Source: Acidimicrobiia bacterium
Lineage (GTDB): Bacteria > Actinomycetota > Acidimicrobiia > Acidimicrobiales > JANYDT01
NCBI GenBank assembly: GCA_025359845.1
Contig: JANYDT010000156.1
Location: 1 to 32,568, forward strand
Direction: 5' to 3'
Length of the DNA stretch: 32,568 nt
Shown: one piece after another, positions 1 to 6,974 of the stretch
Layout: each line of letters opens with the position of its first letter
How positions within the stretch are numbered: position 1 is the stretch's first letter
Position numbers and translations under genes: made by a program
Notes under the pieces: model-generated
Told to the model about the DNA's origin: nothing
Database searches by the model: none
The model's input: only the letters and a program-made list of their open reading frames with translations

Positions 1-384
1 TGCCGGTTCCCCGGCTGCGGACACATCCGGCGCACCCAGTTGCATCACGTCAGGCCATCCGCCGCGCACGGGCCCACGATCCTCGAAAACCTCATCACGC
101 TCTGCCTCTACCATCACAAACTGTTGCATGAAGGCGGATGGCAGATCACCGGCGCCCTATCCGGACCGATCAAGTTCATCAAACCCGACGGAACCGAATA
201 CATCGAAGACAAACCACCCCAATACAACCCGAACTCGCCAGCGCCTTGGCTGAGGCAATGGCCAACCAAGCAGCCCGCTGCACTCGCTAGCGATCCACGC
301 CGGGCCAACCGCCGATCCCCACCCCAATACAGCCCGACCGTCGCGGTCGGGCTACGGACGCGCCCACGCTCGCGGGTGGCTTAA
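1..384 (+). CDS. HNH endonuclease C-terminus (DUF222/13E12 type), 5' partial
   Basis: The reading frame is open from base 1, so the gene begins upstream of the window. The first ~50 residues carry the HNH core: a CxxPGC zinc-type turn, the LHHV motif (codons from about base 46), an ENLITLC segment and a YHHKLLHEGGW ending. This layout is typical of the DUF222/13E12 HNH proteins that occur in many copies in actinobacterial genomes and are often linked to mobile or repetitive DNA. The family is annotated as nucleases, but a cellular role is rarely known. The C-terminal ~60 residues are low in conservation, and the frame runs through a perfect hairpin at 331-353 before its stop, so the original stop may have been lost or replaced. 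The family call is firm; the exact C-terminus is not. Confidence 0.8.
   Translation, partial: CRFPGCGHIRRTQLHHVRPSAAHGPTILENLITLCLYHHKLLHEGGWQITGALSGPIKFIKPDGTEYIEDKPPQYNPNSPAPWLRQWPTKQPAALASDPRRANRRSPPQYSPTVAVGLRTRPRSRVA
331..353. repeat. Perfect 10-bp hairpin inside the end of the HNH frame
   Basis: AGCCCGACCG (331-340) is followed by a 3-nt loop and its exact reverse complement (344-353). There is no T-run after it, so it is not a classical intrinsic terminator. It could be a REP-like element or a T-less terminator hairpin. Confidence 0.5.
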
Positions 385-588
385 CCTGAATCCACCCGTG
401 GGACTGCGACCAACAACGGTGTAACTCCCTAGTCCGTGGTTACGGCTCCTGACCCCCGGGCGTGTCAGAGAGTGACTCCCGCAAGAGGAGTGGTTGACGT
501 AGACCCGCTCGAAACAATCGATCCCGCATATCGCTGAAAGTGCGTGGGCAACGAAAGCTCTACGGATCGGTGACACCAGGCAGTTCCG

Positions 589-1724
589 TCAGGAAACGTC
601 GAGGCCTTCGAGCGTGATCCCTTTGTTGAACACCGCCTTGGCGACTTGGTCGCGGAGGGTGGGTTCGGGGGCGTCACCGAAGCGCGACGCCATCTCGTCA
701 GAGACGGCGATCGCGTCGGCGGAACGATCCAGCGCGCCGAGTGTTATCCCTTTGTTGACCAGCGCCATGGCGACCAGTACAGGCGCGATATCCGGAAGGC
801 CGACGAGCGAGTCCCACGCCTTCAACGCCTTTACGTGTGCTCCGCTGAGGGGCGCCGCCACGCCAACCTGCCAGGTGTGTTCGAGTTGTCGAACGGGGTC
901 GCCAGTCGTCGCTGAGACGCGAAGCGCGTAGTCCCAGACGAGGTCGGGTACGGCCGCCCTTCGACAGTCGCGCATGGTTCGGTCGACGACGTAGTCGTGG
1001 GCCTCGTAACCCCCGGCAGTTCTTGTGACAATCGCCTGTTCATAAAGCTCCCTGCCGATTACCTTCTCCCACGCCCACGCAGACACCTTCGAGAACAGCG
1101 CATCTGGGTGATCGTTACCAAGCGCGAGAAGCCGTTGCTGCGCCGCGGCTGGGAGCGTCTCGAGCCAGAGCCACTTGGCCGCCGGCTGGTCACGGGGTTG
1201 GCTGAGACGGGTTAGATACCACGCGATGACGAGATCGGCGAACAGACCGTACATCCGTCGGGTCCGCGGCTGTCGCGCAGCTTCTTCATCAGTTGTGGCC
1301 CGGCGACGAGCCACTCCCCGAGCCCGACACCGTCGTTGAGCGCAGCGCGCAGCATCGGATCTCCGATTTCCGCCGTGGCTCGTCCGCATTCAGCGTCACT
1401 CAACGCGGCCTGAAGGTCTACGCGGTGAACTTGGTCATCGGATGTGAGGTACCGCCAAGCTGGGTCGGCTAGATCGCCACGCCGTGCTTCAAGTTGGGCC
1501 GCACGAATGGTCGCCACGACCACCACTTCCGGATCGGAAGTCAGTACGGCCCTAACGCCAGCCGAGACACCCGAGTCCAGCCACTGCTGGCACTCGACTT
1601 CGGCCCCAGTGCAGTTGCTGGATACCACCGAACCCTCGGGGTCAGACGGTACACCGCGAGCCCGGCCACGATTCGGTGATGAGGGTCCCGGTGTCGCCTG
1701 TTGTGTACGGTGGCCGGTGCTCAT
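589..1724 (-). pseudogene. Frameshifted, truncated TPR-type protein gene
   Basis: Two minus-strand frames join into one apparent protein. The upstream part (1724 down to about 1255, one frame) ends its plausible sequence near LMKKLRDSRGPDG. The downstream part (about 1255 down to 589, another frame) continues with RRMYGLFADLVIAWYLTRL. The switch lies around 1245-1260 and looks like a single-base indel. The C-terminal end has a TPR-like repeat (NKGITLGALDRSADAIAVSDE, then RFGDAPEPTLRDQVAKA) and starts a second copy (FNKGITLEGLD) that stops at once, so the repeat array is cut in mid-unit. Such arrays usually have several copies. An alternative is two overlapping genes, the second starting at the ATG near 1250. 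The N-terminal start at 1724 overlaps the divergent gene and is uncertain. Function unknown. Confidence 0.55.
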
Positions 1725-2700
1725 ACTGTCCTCGGCCCTTACGCAATCGCTGCTCGACCCCGACGCCTTGCGGCAGGCTCTCGCGTCCGCGATGGCGGAG
1801 CTCAGCGCCGGGCGTGCCTCGATGCCGCCACGGATCGCCGCCTACGTGAAGGAGCGAGGCGGGTTAGTGGCGGCGATGCCGGCATACCTGCCAGCAACCG
1901 GAATCGTTGCAGCCAAACTCGTCAGCCTCTATCCGGGAAACGCCGGCACCGCGTTGCCTACGCACCAGGCGATCGTGATCGTGTTCGACGCCGCGAACGG
2001 TCAGCCCATCGCGCTGCTCGATGGCACCGCGATCACCACCGCGCGAACGGCCGCTGGCTCGGCACTTGCGACCGAATTGCTCGGGCGGCTCGACGCGACT
2101 GTGCTTGCCATCGTCGGCACGGGTGTGCAGGCACGCGCCCACGCCCACGCCGTCGTCCGCGTTCGGCCATTTCGCGAGCTCCGGATCGCCGGCCGCGATC
2201 CCGGGCGCGTCGCAGCCCTTGCTGCGGAACTGCGCGGTGTCCTCGACGTCGAGATTGTCGTGGCCGCCAGTGCCGCGGCTGCGTGCGCCGGCGCCGACGT
2301 CGTGTGCCTGACGACCGGGTCCGCCGAGCCGGTCATCCGGCGGGCAGACCTCGCGCCTGGAACGCACGTGAACTCCGTCGGGTTCGAAGGCGCCGGAAGA
2401 GAGATCGATTCGGCGACGGTGGTCGACGCGCTGGTCGTGGTCGAATCGCGGGCGTCTGTGCTCGCTCCGCCGCCGGCCGGCTCGAACGACTTGCGGGTGC
2501 CCATCGACGAGGGTCTCTTCGATCCCGGCGATCTGGTCGAGATTGGTGAGCTCGTCGACGGCACGGCGGCCGGCCGTACGTCGGTGGAGCAATTGACGCT
2601 CTACAAGTCCGTCGGAGTCGCAGTCCAGGACGCGGCCGCAGCGGCGCTCGTCCTCGCCGGCGCACGCGAGGCCGGACTCGGCCTCGAGTTCGACATCTAG
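1717..2700 (+). CDS. Ornithine cyclodeaminase / mu-crystallin family dehydrogenase
   Basis: The 327-residue protein matches the usual family length when started at GTG 1717 (VLILSSALTQSLLD), since family members begin with a similar LILS/LLD strand-helix. The open frame continues upstream to 1444, but that part is not family-like and overlaps the minus-strand remnant. Visible features are the substrate-side KLVSLYPGN segment (about 67-75), the DGTAITTARTAA segment (about 102-113) and an NAD(P)-binding GTGVQARAHA motif (about 134-143). Members include ornithine cyclodeaminase, alanine dehydrogenase and ketimine reductases, so the substrate cannot be fixed from sequence. The likely role is NAD(P)-dependent amino-acid or imine chemistry in the cytosol. 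The gene stands alone between degraded neighbours. No strong ribosome binding site is seen before GTG 1717. Confidence 0.85.
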   Translation: MLILSSALTQSLLDPDALRQALASAMAELSAGRASMPPRIAAYVKERGGLVAAMPAYLPATGIVAAKLVSLYPGNAGTALPTHQAIVIVFDAANGQPIALLDGTAITTARTAAGSALATELLGRLDATVLAIVGTGVQARAHAHAVVRVRPFRELRIAGRDPGRVAALAAELRGVLDVEIVVAASAAAACAGADVVCLTTGSAEPVIRRADLAPGTHVNSVGFEGAGREIDSATVVDALVVVESRASVLAPPPAGSNDLRVPIDEGLFDPGDLVEIGELVDGTAAGRTSVEQLTLYKSVGVAVQDAAAAALVLAGAREAGLGLEFDI

Positions 2701-2818
2701 GCGACCCACTCGCAAGGCCTACCGCGGTTGCGGTCCCGGGTGCGTAAAGCGGGCGCGGCTGGGTGGTGAGAGATATGGGCCGGCCTCCAAGGTGTCGGCG
2801 ACGCGCGAGGCGACGGCG

Positions 2819-2968
2819 TCGGCGGTGACTGGCCGGGGGGCTAGACAACCTGAGATTGGGGCACGTCTTAGGGTCGACCAGTCAACGGTGAGCCCGCTAC
2901 TTGCTCGGCTTGCGGCCGCGGGCCAGGAGATGACCGCGGCTGGGTTTAGTGGGTCGAGGCCTGCTTAA
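2819..2968 (+). other. Possible helix-turn-helix gene remnant
   Basis: In the 245-base gap after the cyclodeaminase gene, one forward frame encodes RLRVDQSTVSPLLARLAAAG (about 2864-2923). It resembles the recognition-helix region of an Xre-type or similar HTH regulator, where VDQSTVSR is common. No start codon with a proper N-terminal domain precedes it, and it ends at TAA 2966-2968, overlapping the convergent neighbour. It may be a decayed fragment or chance. Nothing else was seen in 2701-2945. Confidence 0.2.
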
Positions 2969-3446
2969 CGACGGCGGCCGGCTTGGTGGTCGCGCTCGAT
3001 TTGGCTTTGTTGCGCACGCAGTCCTTGAAGCCGAAATCTGACAGGGCCAAGTTGGTCTGGTTGTAGGGATCCTTGTAGAGGGCGTCGTCAGGATGCTTCA
3101 CGAGGTTGGCCTGCTCTTGGTCAGCCAGGACTTTGATGTTGGCGATCGTGTCTTTGTCCTTTTTCGGCTGATCGAGGGCGAATATCGTCTTCCATTGCTT
3201 GGCCATGTTTGGAATCAGGACGGTATTCACGAACTTCAACTTGCCGGTATCGTCAGGGGCGACCTGGCCAGGGAACAGCTTCATCAAAGCGCCCGTCATC
3301 ACCTTGCTCGTGGCGACACAGACGGACTCGGCTTTGGCGATGAAGTCCTTGCGGGACGGCGCCTTGGCGCTGGCCGACAGAGTGAACGCCGGAAATATGT
3401 TCAGGCCGACGAGGAGGGTCGCGAGCGTGCGGGGAAGCGTGCGCAT
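2946..3446 (-). CDS. Secreted protein of unknown function
   Basis: This 166-residue protein starts with a clear signal peptide: a basic MRTLPR n-region, a hydrophobic core to about residue 24, and a likely cleavage after ASA (about 26). The mature part has two cysteines (about 43 and 143) that could form a disulfide and a Lys/Thr/Ala-rich C-terminal tail. The SRKDFIAKAESVC segment just after the signal resembles an actinobacterial class of small exported proteins with a conserved KAxxxC near the mature N-terminus, none with known function that I can name. It lies only 9 bases downstream of the TetR gene on the same strand, so the two are probably co-transcribed and the regulator may control its export partner. 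No enzymatic motif is visible. Confidence 0.7.
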   Translation of the reverse strand: MRTLPRTLATLLVGLNIFPAFTLSASAKAPSRKDFIAKAESVCVATSKVMTGALMKLFPGQVAPDDTGKLKFVNTVLIPNMAKQWKTIFALDQPKKDKDTIANIKVLADQEQANLVKHPDDALYKDPYNQTNLALSDFGFKDCVRNKAKSSATTKPAAVVKQASTH

Positions 3447-3455
3447 ACGGCAAGG

Positions 3456-4088
3456 TTACTTTCGCCGGAGACCCTCGATGTTCGCGTGCACGAGGTGCTC
3501 GATGGCGGTCGTTTCGTCGGGCCAGTCGAAGCCCGGCTTGCTGATGCGCAACGACACGAATCCATGCCCAGCCGACCACAGATATGTGGCCGCCAGGTTT
3601 GCGTCATCGATCGCGAACTCGCCGGCGTCGATGCAGGCCTGGCAGCGCTGCGTGAGCCGTTCAAACCCAGCCACGCCCGAGAGTCGAAGGTCGGCCCACT
3701 GATCGGCGGTCAGGATGGGCTTGCCCATGAACAAAATGCGGTAGTGCTCTGGGTAACGAAGGCCGAAGCGTATGAACGCGCGGTGGCCGGCCGCCAGACG
3801 TTCTAGGGTGCCGGCGAGACCAGAGGTGGCTGCCGCGATGTCTTCGTCGAGGGCTCGAAACACCCGGCTGCAAACCTCGAACAGTAAGTCGGTCTTGTCG
3901 TCGAAATGCATGTAGATCGACGGTGCTGTGCACCCGACGCGCTCGGCGACGGCGCGCACCGAAACGGCCCCATCGTCGCCCAGTTCGAGCAGCAGTTGCT
4001 CGGTGGCGGTCAAGATCTCTTCTCGAAGTCGCTCCCCCTCACCCGATCGGGCACGGATCCGGCGCGACACCACGGTTGCCGAATTCAT
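3456..4088 (-). CDS. TetR/AcrR family transcriptional regulator
   Basis: A 210-residue cytosolic repressor-type protein. Residues about 20-68 form the TetR DNA-binding domain: the helix LREEILTATEQLLLELG, then SVRAVAERVGCTAPSIYMHF with the recognition helix about 53-62, followed by the typical KTDLLFEV. The remaining helical C-terminal domain (GHRAFIRFGLRYPEHYRILF) resembles the WHG/TetR_C_33-type ligand domains, in which the ligand is usually small and unknown. The secreted protein gene follows after 9 bases. A palindrome TCGTACGA lies 8-15 bases upstream of the start and is a candidate autoregulatory operator. The ATG at 4088 gives a short N-terminal arm as usual for the family. Family assignment is firm; the regulon is unknown. 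Confidence 0.92.
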   Translation of the reverse strand: MNSATVVSRRIRARSGEGERLREEILTATEQLLLELGDDGAVSVRAVAERVGCTAPSIYMHFDDKTDLLFEVCSRVFRALDEDIAAATSGLAGTLERLAAGHRAFIRFGLRYPEHYRILFMGKPILTADQWADLRLSGVAGFERLTQRCQACIDAGEFAIDDANLAATYLWSAGHGFVSLRISKPGFDWPDETTAIEHLVHANIEGLRRK

Positions 4089-4095
4089 TACCTCA

Positions 4096-4103
4096 TCGTA
4101 CGA
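4096..4103. promoter_or_regulatory. Candidate TetR operator core TCGTACGA
   Basis: A perfect 8-bp palindrome sits just upstream of the TetR start codon (minus strand). TetR proteins commonly bind short palindromes in their own promoter. The palindrome does not extend further, so this is only a suggestion. Confidence 0.25.
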
Positions 4104-4138
4104 GACCGGCTGTCGCTGCGTTCACCACCGCTCTTATC

Positions 4139-4182
4139 AGGATGGGCCTCGGCCGGTTTATGAGGATGGCCTCGGCCGGTTT
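4139..4182. repeat. Imperfect tandem repeat, AGGATGG(G)CCTCGGCCGGTTT
   Basis: Two copies, 4139-4159 and 4163-4182, differ by a single G and are spaced at a 24-base period. A third, degenerate copy (GGCCTCGCCGGGTTT) lies at about 4215-4229. They fill the space between the TetR start and the end of the downstream-facing reductase gene. Role unknown; possibly transcription-termination or chromosomal repeat sequence. Confidence 0.6.
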
Positions 4183-4239
4183 CTTGGACGCCTGCGCCGG
4201 GTCTTGCAGGGACCGGCCTCGCCGGGTTTCCGCGCCGAC

Positions 4240-5502
4240 CTACACGGCCTCCGGCAGCACCCCAGCAATGCGAGCTACGGCCCTGTAGACCGCCTCTGCC
4301 GGCCCCAACTCGTCGGGGCGCAACAAGTTGGCCATGATGCGCAGCACCCACTCCATCAATGTACGGCTGTGCATTCCGGTGGCCACGAGCGCCCGCATCA
4401 GCTCGGGCTTGCCGATCACATGAACGAACGCCCGAGCCACTCGGTAGTACAGCCCATACTCTGTTTGCAGTCGATCGCCATACCCCTGGAGCGCCATACC
4501 ATTGCCCGTCCGTAAGGCCTCGCCTACGGCCTCGGCCGCCATTCTGCCGGTTTCGTAGGCGTACGCAATGCCTTCGCCGTTGAACGGATTGATCGCGCCG
4601 CCGGCGTCGCCGACCACGACATGGGTGGGGCCCACATGCGGACCTACGGCGAGCGCCATGGGTAGCCGTCCGCCGGTGGCCGGTCCGCAGGCCGTCTCGG
4701 GAGAAATACCCCAATACGACGGAGCCGAATCGACGTAAGCGTTGAGGAGGTGGGTCGTGTTGACGTCTTTCCACTGGTTGAATGTCGACAACAGCCCAAT
4801 GCCGACGTTGACTCGACCGTCGCCCACAGGAAAGATCCACCCGTAGCCGGGTAGACTGTTGCCCTGCTTATCGCGGATGTCGAGGCAGCTTTCGATCCAC
4901 GGGTCGTCGTGCAGAGGCGAGGTGTAGTAGCCCCGAATGGCCATGCCCATCGGGCGGATTCGATCCCTCGACGTGCCGAGCGCCCGTCCGAACCGAGAGT
5001 TGGCGCCGTCGGCCACCACCACGTATCGGGCGTTGATCTCCCTCGTTGCGCCGCGGTCCTTGTCGGTCGCGACCAATCCGGTCATGAGACCTTGGCGCAG
5101 AATCGGGGTCGTGGCCTCGTGGCCTTCGAGCAGCGTGGCGCCCGACTTCACGGCTCGGGACGCGACCAGATGATCGAGATCGTGACGGGTGACCACGTAG
5201 CCGTAGTCCGGCATTCCGGCGACGGTCGGCCACTTCAACTCAAGCGTCTTGCCGAAGGCCAGCGACCGCAGGCCTTCATAGCGATGATGCTTTCGCAGAT
5301 CGTCCGACAAGCCCATGTCGTTCAATTGCTTTACCGACCGGGGCGTTAGCCCATCGCCACAGGTCTTGACCCTAGGAAAATGCTTTTTTTCGACGACCAC
5401 AACGTCGTGACCGGCCTCGGCCAGCCAGTAGGCACAGGCCGCGCCAGCCGGTCCGGCCCCGACGACGGCCACGTCATAACGCTTCGTTGGGGCGGCGATC
5501 AC
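4240..5502 (-). CDS. Geranylgeranyl reductase family FAD-dependent oxidoreductase (MenJ-like)
   Basis: The 420-residue flavoprotein begins with a Rossmann FAD motif VAVVGAGPAGAACAYWLAEAG (GxGxxG at 15-20), followed by VVVVEKKHFPRVKTCGDGL, a segment characteristic of the geranylgeranyl reductase family. The second FAD motif GDAGGAINPFNGEGIAYA starts near residue 298. Family members saturate isoprenoid double bonds; in mycobacteria MenJ partially saturates the menaquinone side chain, while others act on lipids or on chlorophyll precursors. A menaquinone role is inferred here from the location next to a cytochrome c gene and across from the bc/complex I genes. It lies 46 bases downstream of the cytochrome c gene on the same strand and could share its transcript. 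Length and both FAD motifs are complete. Confidence 0.85.
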   Translation of the reverse strand: MIAAPTKRYDVAVVGAGPAGAACAYWLAEAGHDVVVVEKKHFPRVKTCGDGLTPRSVKQLNDMGLSDDLRKHHRYEGLRSLAFGKTLELKWPTVAGMPDYGYVVTRHDLDHLVASRAVKSGATLLEGHEATTPILRQGLMTGLVATDKDRGATREINARYVVVADGANSRFGRALGTSRDRIRPMGMAIRGYYTSPLHDDPWIESCLDIRDKQGNSLPGYGWIFPVGDGRVNVGIGLLSTFNQWKDVNTTHLLNAYVDSAPSYWGISPETACGPATGGRLPMALAVGPHVGPTHVVVGDAGGAINPFNGEGIAYAYETGRMAAEAVGEALRTGNGMALQGYGDRLQTEYGLYYRVARAFVHVIGKPELMRALVATGMHSRTLMEWVLRIMANLLRPDELGPAEAVYRAVARIAGVLPEAV

Positions 5503-5548
5503 GACTCCATTCTGGCGGAGACGCGAGGCCTAAGTGATCGGGTGCCGG

Positions 5549-6271
5549 CTACTTCTTCGCAGGAGCGGGGCCCGGGGCAACCGTGTCGACGGGGAAGGGC
5601 TTGCCTTGCAAGACGGAACGCTCATACTGAATGACGGCCTTGATCTCGTCGTCGGTGAGCGCACCCTCCCACTTGGGCATGCCGCCCTTGGCCTGATGCT
5701 GGCCCCCTTCACGCTTGGGGTTGCCGTAAGGCGTTCCGACCGCATAGCTGCCGCGCTTGACGAAGGCGATTTGCTCTGCTTCGCTGACAAAGGTCTTCTC
5801 GACTTCTCCCTTCCAAAGGGGTCGGCCCACTCCTCCTGAATCGGACCCTGAGCCATCGGGTTGGTGACAACGCGAGCAGTTGACTGAATACACTGCGGTT
5901 CCGACGGCTTCCGGCCCTACCAGCTTCTCTTTTTGCGCGGCGAACACGCTTACGTACGAGATGGCCCATACGGGTAACAGCAGCAACATCGGAAGGGCGA
6001 ATCGGGGAATGGCCGGGCGGCGAGGCCGGTGCGGTCGAACGGCTTTGGGTGGAGTCGGGGGCGGAGGGGAGCCGCCGCCAGTAGCGAGCGCCGCTACGGC
6101 CGACGCCGGCGCAGGGGCGGCCGTAGCGGTTGTCACCACGGCCGGGACGGCGGCCACGGCATCGTCTCCGCCTAGTCCGAGCGCGGCGCGACGAGAGCGC
6201 GAACGTTCGAGTAAGTGCGGGGGTACTTCAGCCACGGCTCCTCCGGATTCGGCCTGTCGGGTGTGCGACAA
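5549..6271 (-). CDS. Membrane-anchored monohaem cytochrome c
   Basis: A 240-residue protein in three parts. Residues 1-90 are Ala/Pro-rich and presumably cytoplasmic, containing the VPPHLLERS motif at 16-24. One transmembrane segment follows (about 91-111, FALPMLLLLPVWAISYVSVF). Then comes a class I cytochrome c domain with CSRCH at 132-136 and a likely axial Met at about 198 (GGMPKW). The C-terminal LTDDEIKAVIQYERS helix closes the fold and closely resembles the end of the dihaem cytochrome encoded at 9984. It probably carries electrons from the bc module on the outside of the membrane. The gene is transcribed divergently from the respiratory supercluster and shares its 175-base intergenic region. 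The long cytoplasmic extension is unusual for a single-TM cytochrome c. Confidence 0.87.
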   Translation of the reverse strand: MSHTRQAESGGAVAEVPPHLLERSRSRRAALGLGGDDAVAAVPAVVTTATAAPAPASAVAALATGGGSPPPPTPPKAVRPHRPRRPAIPRFALPMLLLLPVWAISYVSVFAAQKEKLVGPEAVGTAVYSVNCSRCHQPDGSGSDSGGVGRPLWKGEVEKTFVSEAEQIAFVKRGSYAVGTPYGNPKREGGQHQAKGGMPKWEGALTDDEIKAVIQYERSVLQGKPFPVDTVAPGPAPAKK

Positions 6272-6320
6272 ACCGTAGCCGTCCTCCGTCGCTTAGCAAG
6301 AATCCGCTGGGCGGCCAATT

Positions 6321-6350
6321 GCGGTGTCGGTAAAACCGCCCGAATGCGGT
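6321..6350. promoter_or_regulatory. GCGGT / ACCGC / GCGGT half-site cluster in divergent promoter region
   Basis: GCGGT at 6321-6325, its inverse ACCGC at 6335-6339, and GCGGT again at 6346-6350. The two direct copies sit in a longer similar context (TGCGGTGTnGGnAAA) at a 25-base period. They may be binding sites for a regulator of the divergent genes. No regulator can be named. Confidence 0.35.
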
Positions 6351-6356
6351 GTAGGC

Positions 6357-6384
6357 AAATCGGTCGTGGTAGAAAATCGGTCGT
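6357..6384. repeat. Direct repeat AAATCGGTCGT x2 (17-base period)
   Basis: Exact 11-base copies at 6357-6367 and 6374-6384 in the divergent intergenic region. Spacing near 1.6 helical turns. Possibly regulatory. Confidence 0.4.
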
Positions 6385-6416
6385 CCTATGAACTCCATCT
6401 CGGGTTGCGCGTCTCC

Positions 6417-6434
6417 TTGTGAGAGAATTCACAA
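6417..6434. promoter_or_regulatory. CRP/GlxR-type operator TTGTGA-N6-TCACAA
   Basis: A perfect inverted repeat with 6-base arms and a 6-base spacer, containing the full TGTGA-N6-TCACA consensus known for the Crp/GlxR family, which in corynebacteria and mycobacteria controls respiratory genes. It ends 12 bases before the ATG at 6447, so it would overlap a very short leader. A bound protein there would more likely repress or set the start site than activate from a classical upstream position. Confidence 0.6.
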
Positions 6435-6446
6435 AGTGGTGACCGC

Positions 6447-6956
6447 ATGATTGCCTTCCTCGCGTCCAGCGCCCTCCTAGCCCTTCTCGTTGGAGGGGCA
6501 GTGCAGTATGGAAAACGCCGCACCGTCGGCACGCCTATGACATGGGCCGAGGCCATGATCGCGGCTTTGTTCGTGTTCGGCGTGTTCTTCCTCGCCTACG
6601 GAATCTTGCCTGACGCTTGGTTGCGCTGGGCCGATGGGGGGCTCCGCTGGCGCTCCGATGCCAAGGGCATCCCTATCGGGCCGCTGCGTCACCTCATGAA
6701 CAAGTCCTGGAACAACCATTGGTACTCCTACGAGAAGAACACGTTGTGGCCGACCGGCGTAACCTTCTTCGGGCGCGGTCGAGTCACGATCGTCAAGGAG
6801 CACGCTCGCGACTTTGTCGCCGCCAACATCTACATCGTGTTTCTCGCTATCCAGCTCAAGCTGTGGGGGGCGTGGCAAAAGCGGGGCAAGAAGCTTGCCT
6901 CCTCCGAGGTCGAGACGACGTCGGCGTTCGGCCGACCCCTGGTCCGCCAGGCCTAA
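6447..6956 (+). CDS. Unknown membrane protein at the head of the bc/nuo supercluster
   Basis: A 169-residue protein that I do not recognise. It has two clear N-terminal transmembrane segments (about 2-20 and 35-53), then a Trp/Lys-rich middle part (SWNNHWYSYEKNTLWPTG) and a third hydrophobic stretch (about 125-143). The tail is hydrophilic. It is the first gene after the divergent promoter region, 18 bases upstream of the ferredoxin gene, in the same direction as the cytochrome b and Rieske genes. It has no cofactor-binding motif. By position it may be an extra subunit or assembly factor of the quinol:cytochrome c reductase; this is inference. The ATG at 6447 is chosen as no in-frame upstream start exists within the leader; the ribosome binding site is weak. 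Confidence 0.75.
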   Translation: MIAFLASSALLALLVGGAVQYGKRRTVGTPMTWAEAMIAALFVFGVFFLAYGILPDAWLRWADGGLRWRSDAKGIPIGPLRHLMNKSWNNHWYSYEKNTLWPTGVTFFGRGRVTIVKEHARDFVAANIYIVFLAIQLKLWGAWQKRGKKLASSEVETTSAFGRPLVRQA

Positions 6957-6974
6957 GGACGATTCGAGACAGCC

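Noticed and set aside
1444-1716. N-terminal extension of the cyclodeaminase frame
   Set aside because: Not family-like and overlaps the opposite-strand remnant; GTG 1717 gives the standard start.
1701-2549. Second forward frame overlapping the cyclodeaminase gene
   Set aside because: Arg-rich shadow; the overlapping frame has clear family motifs.
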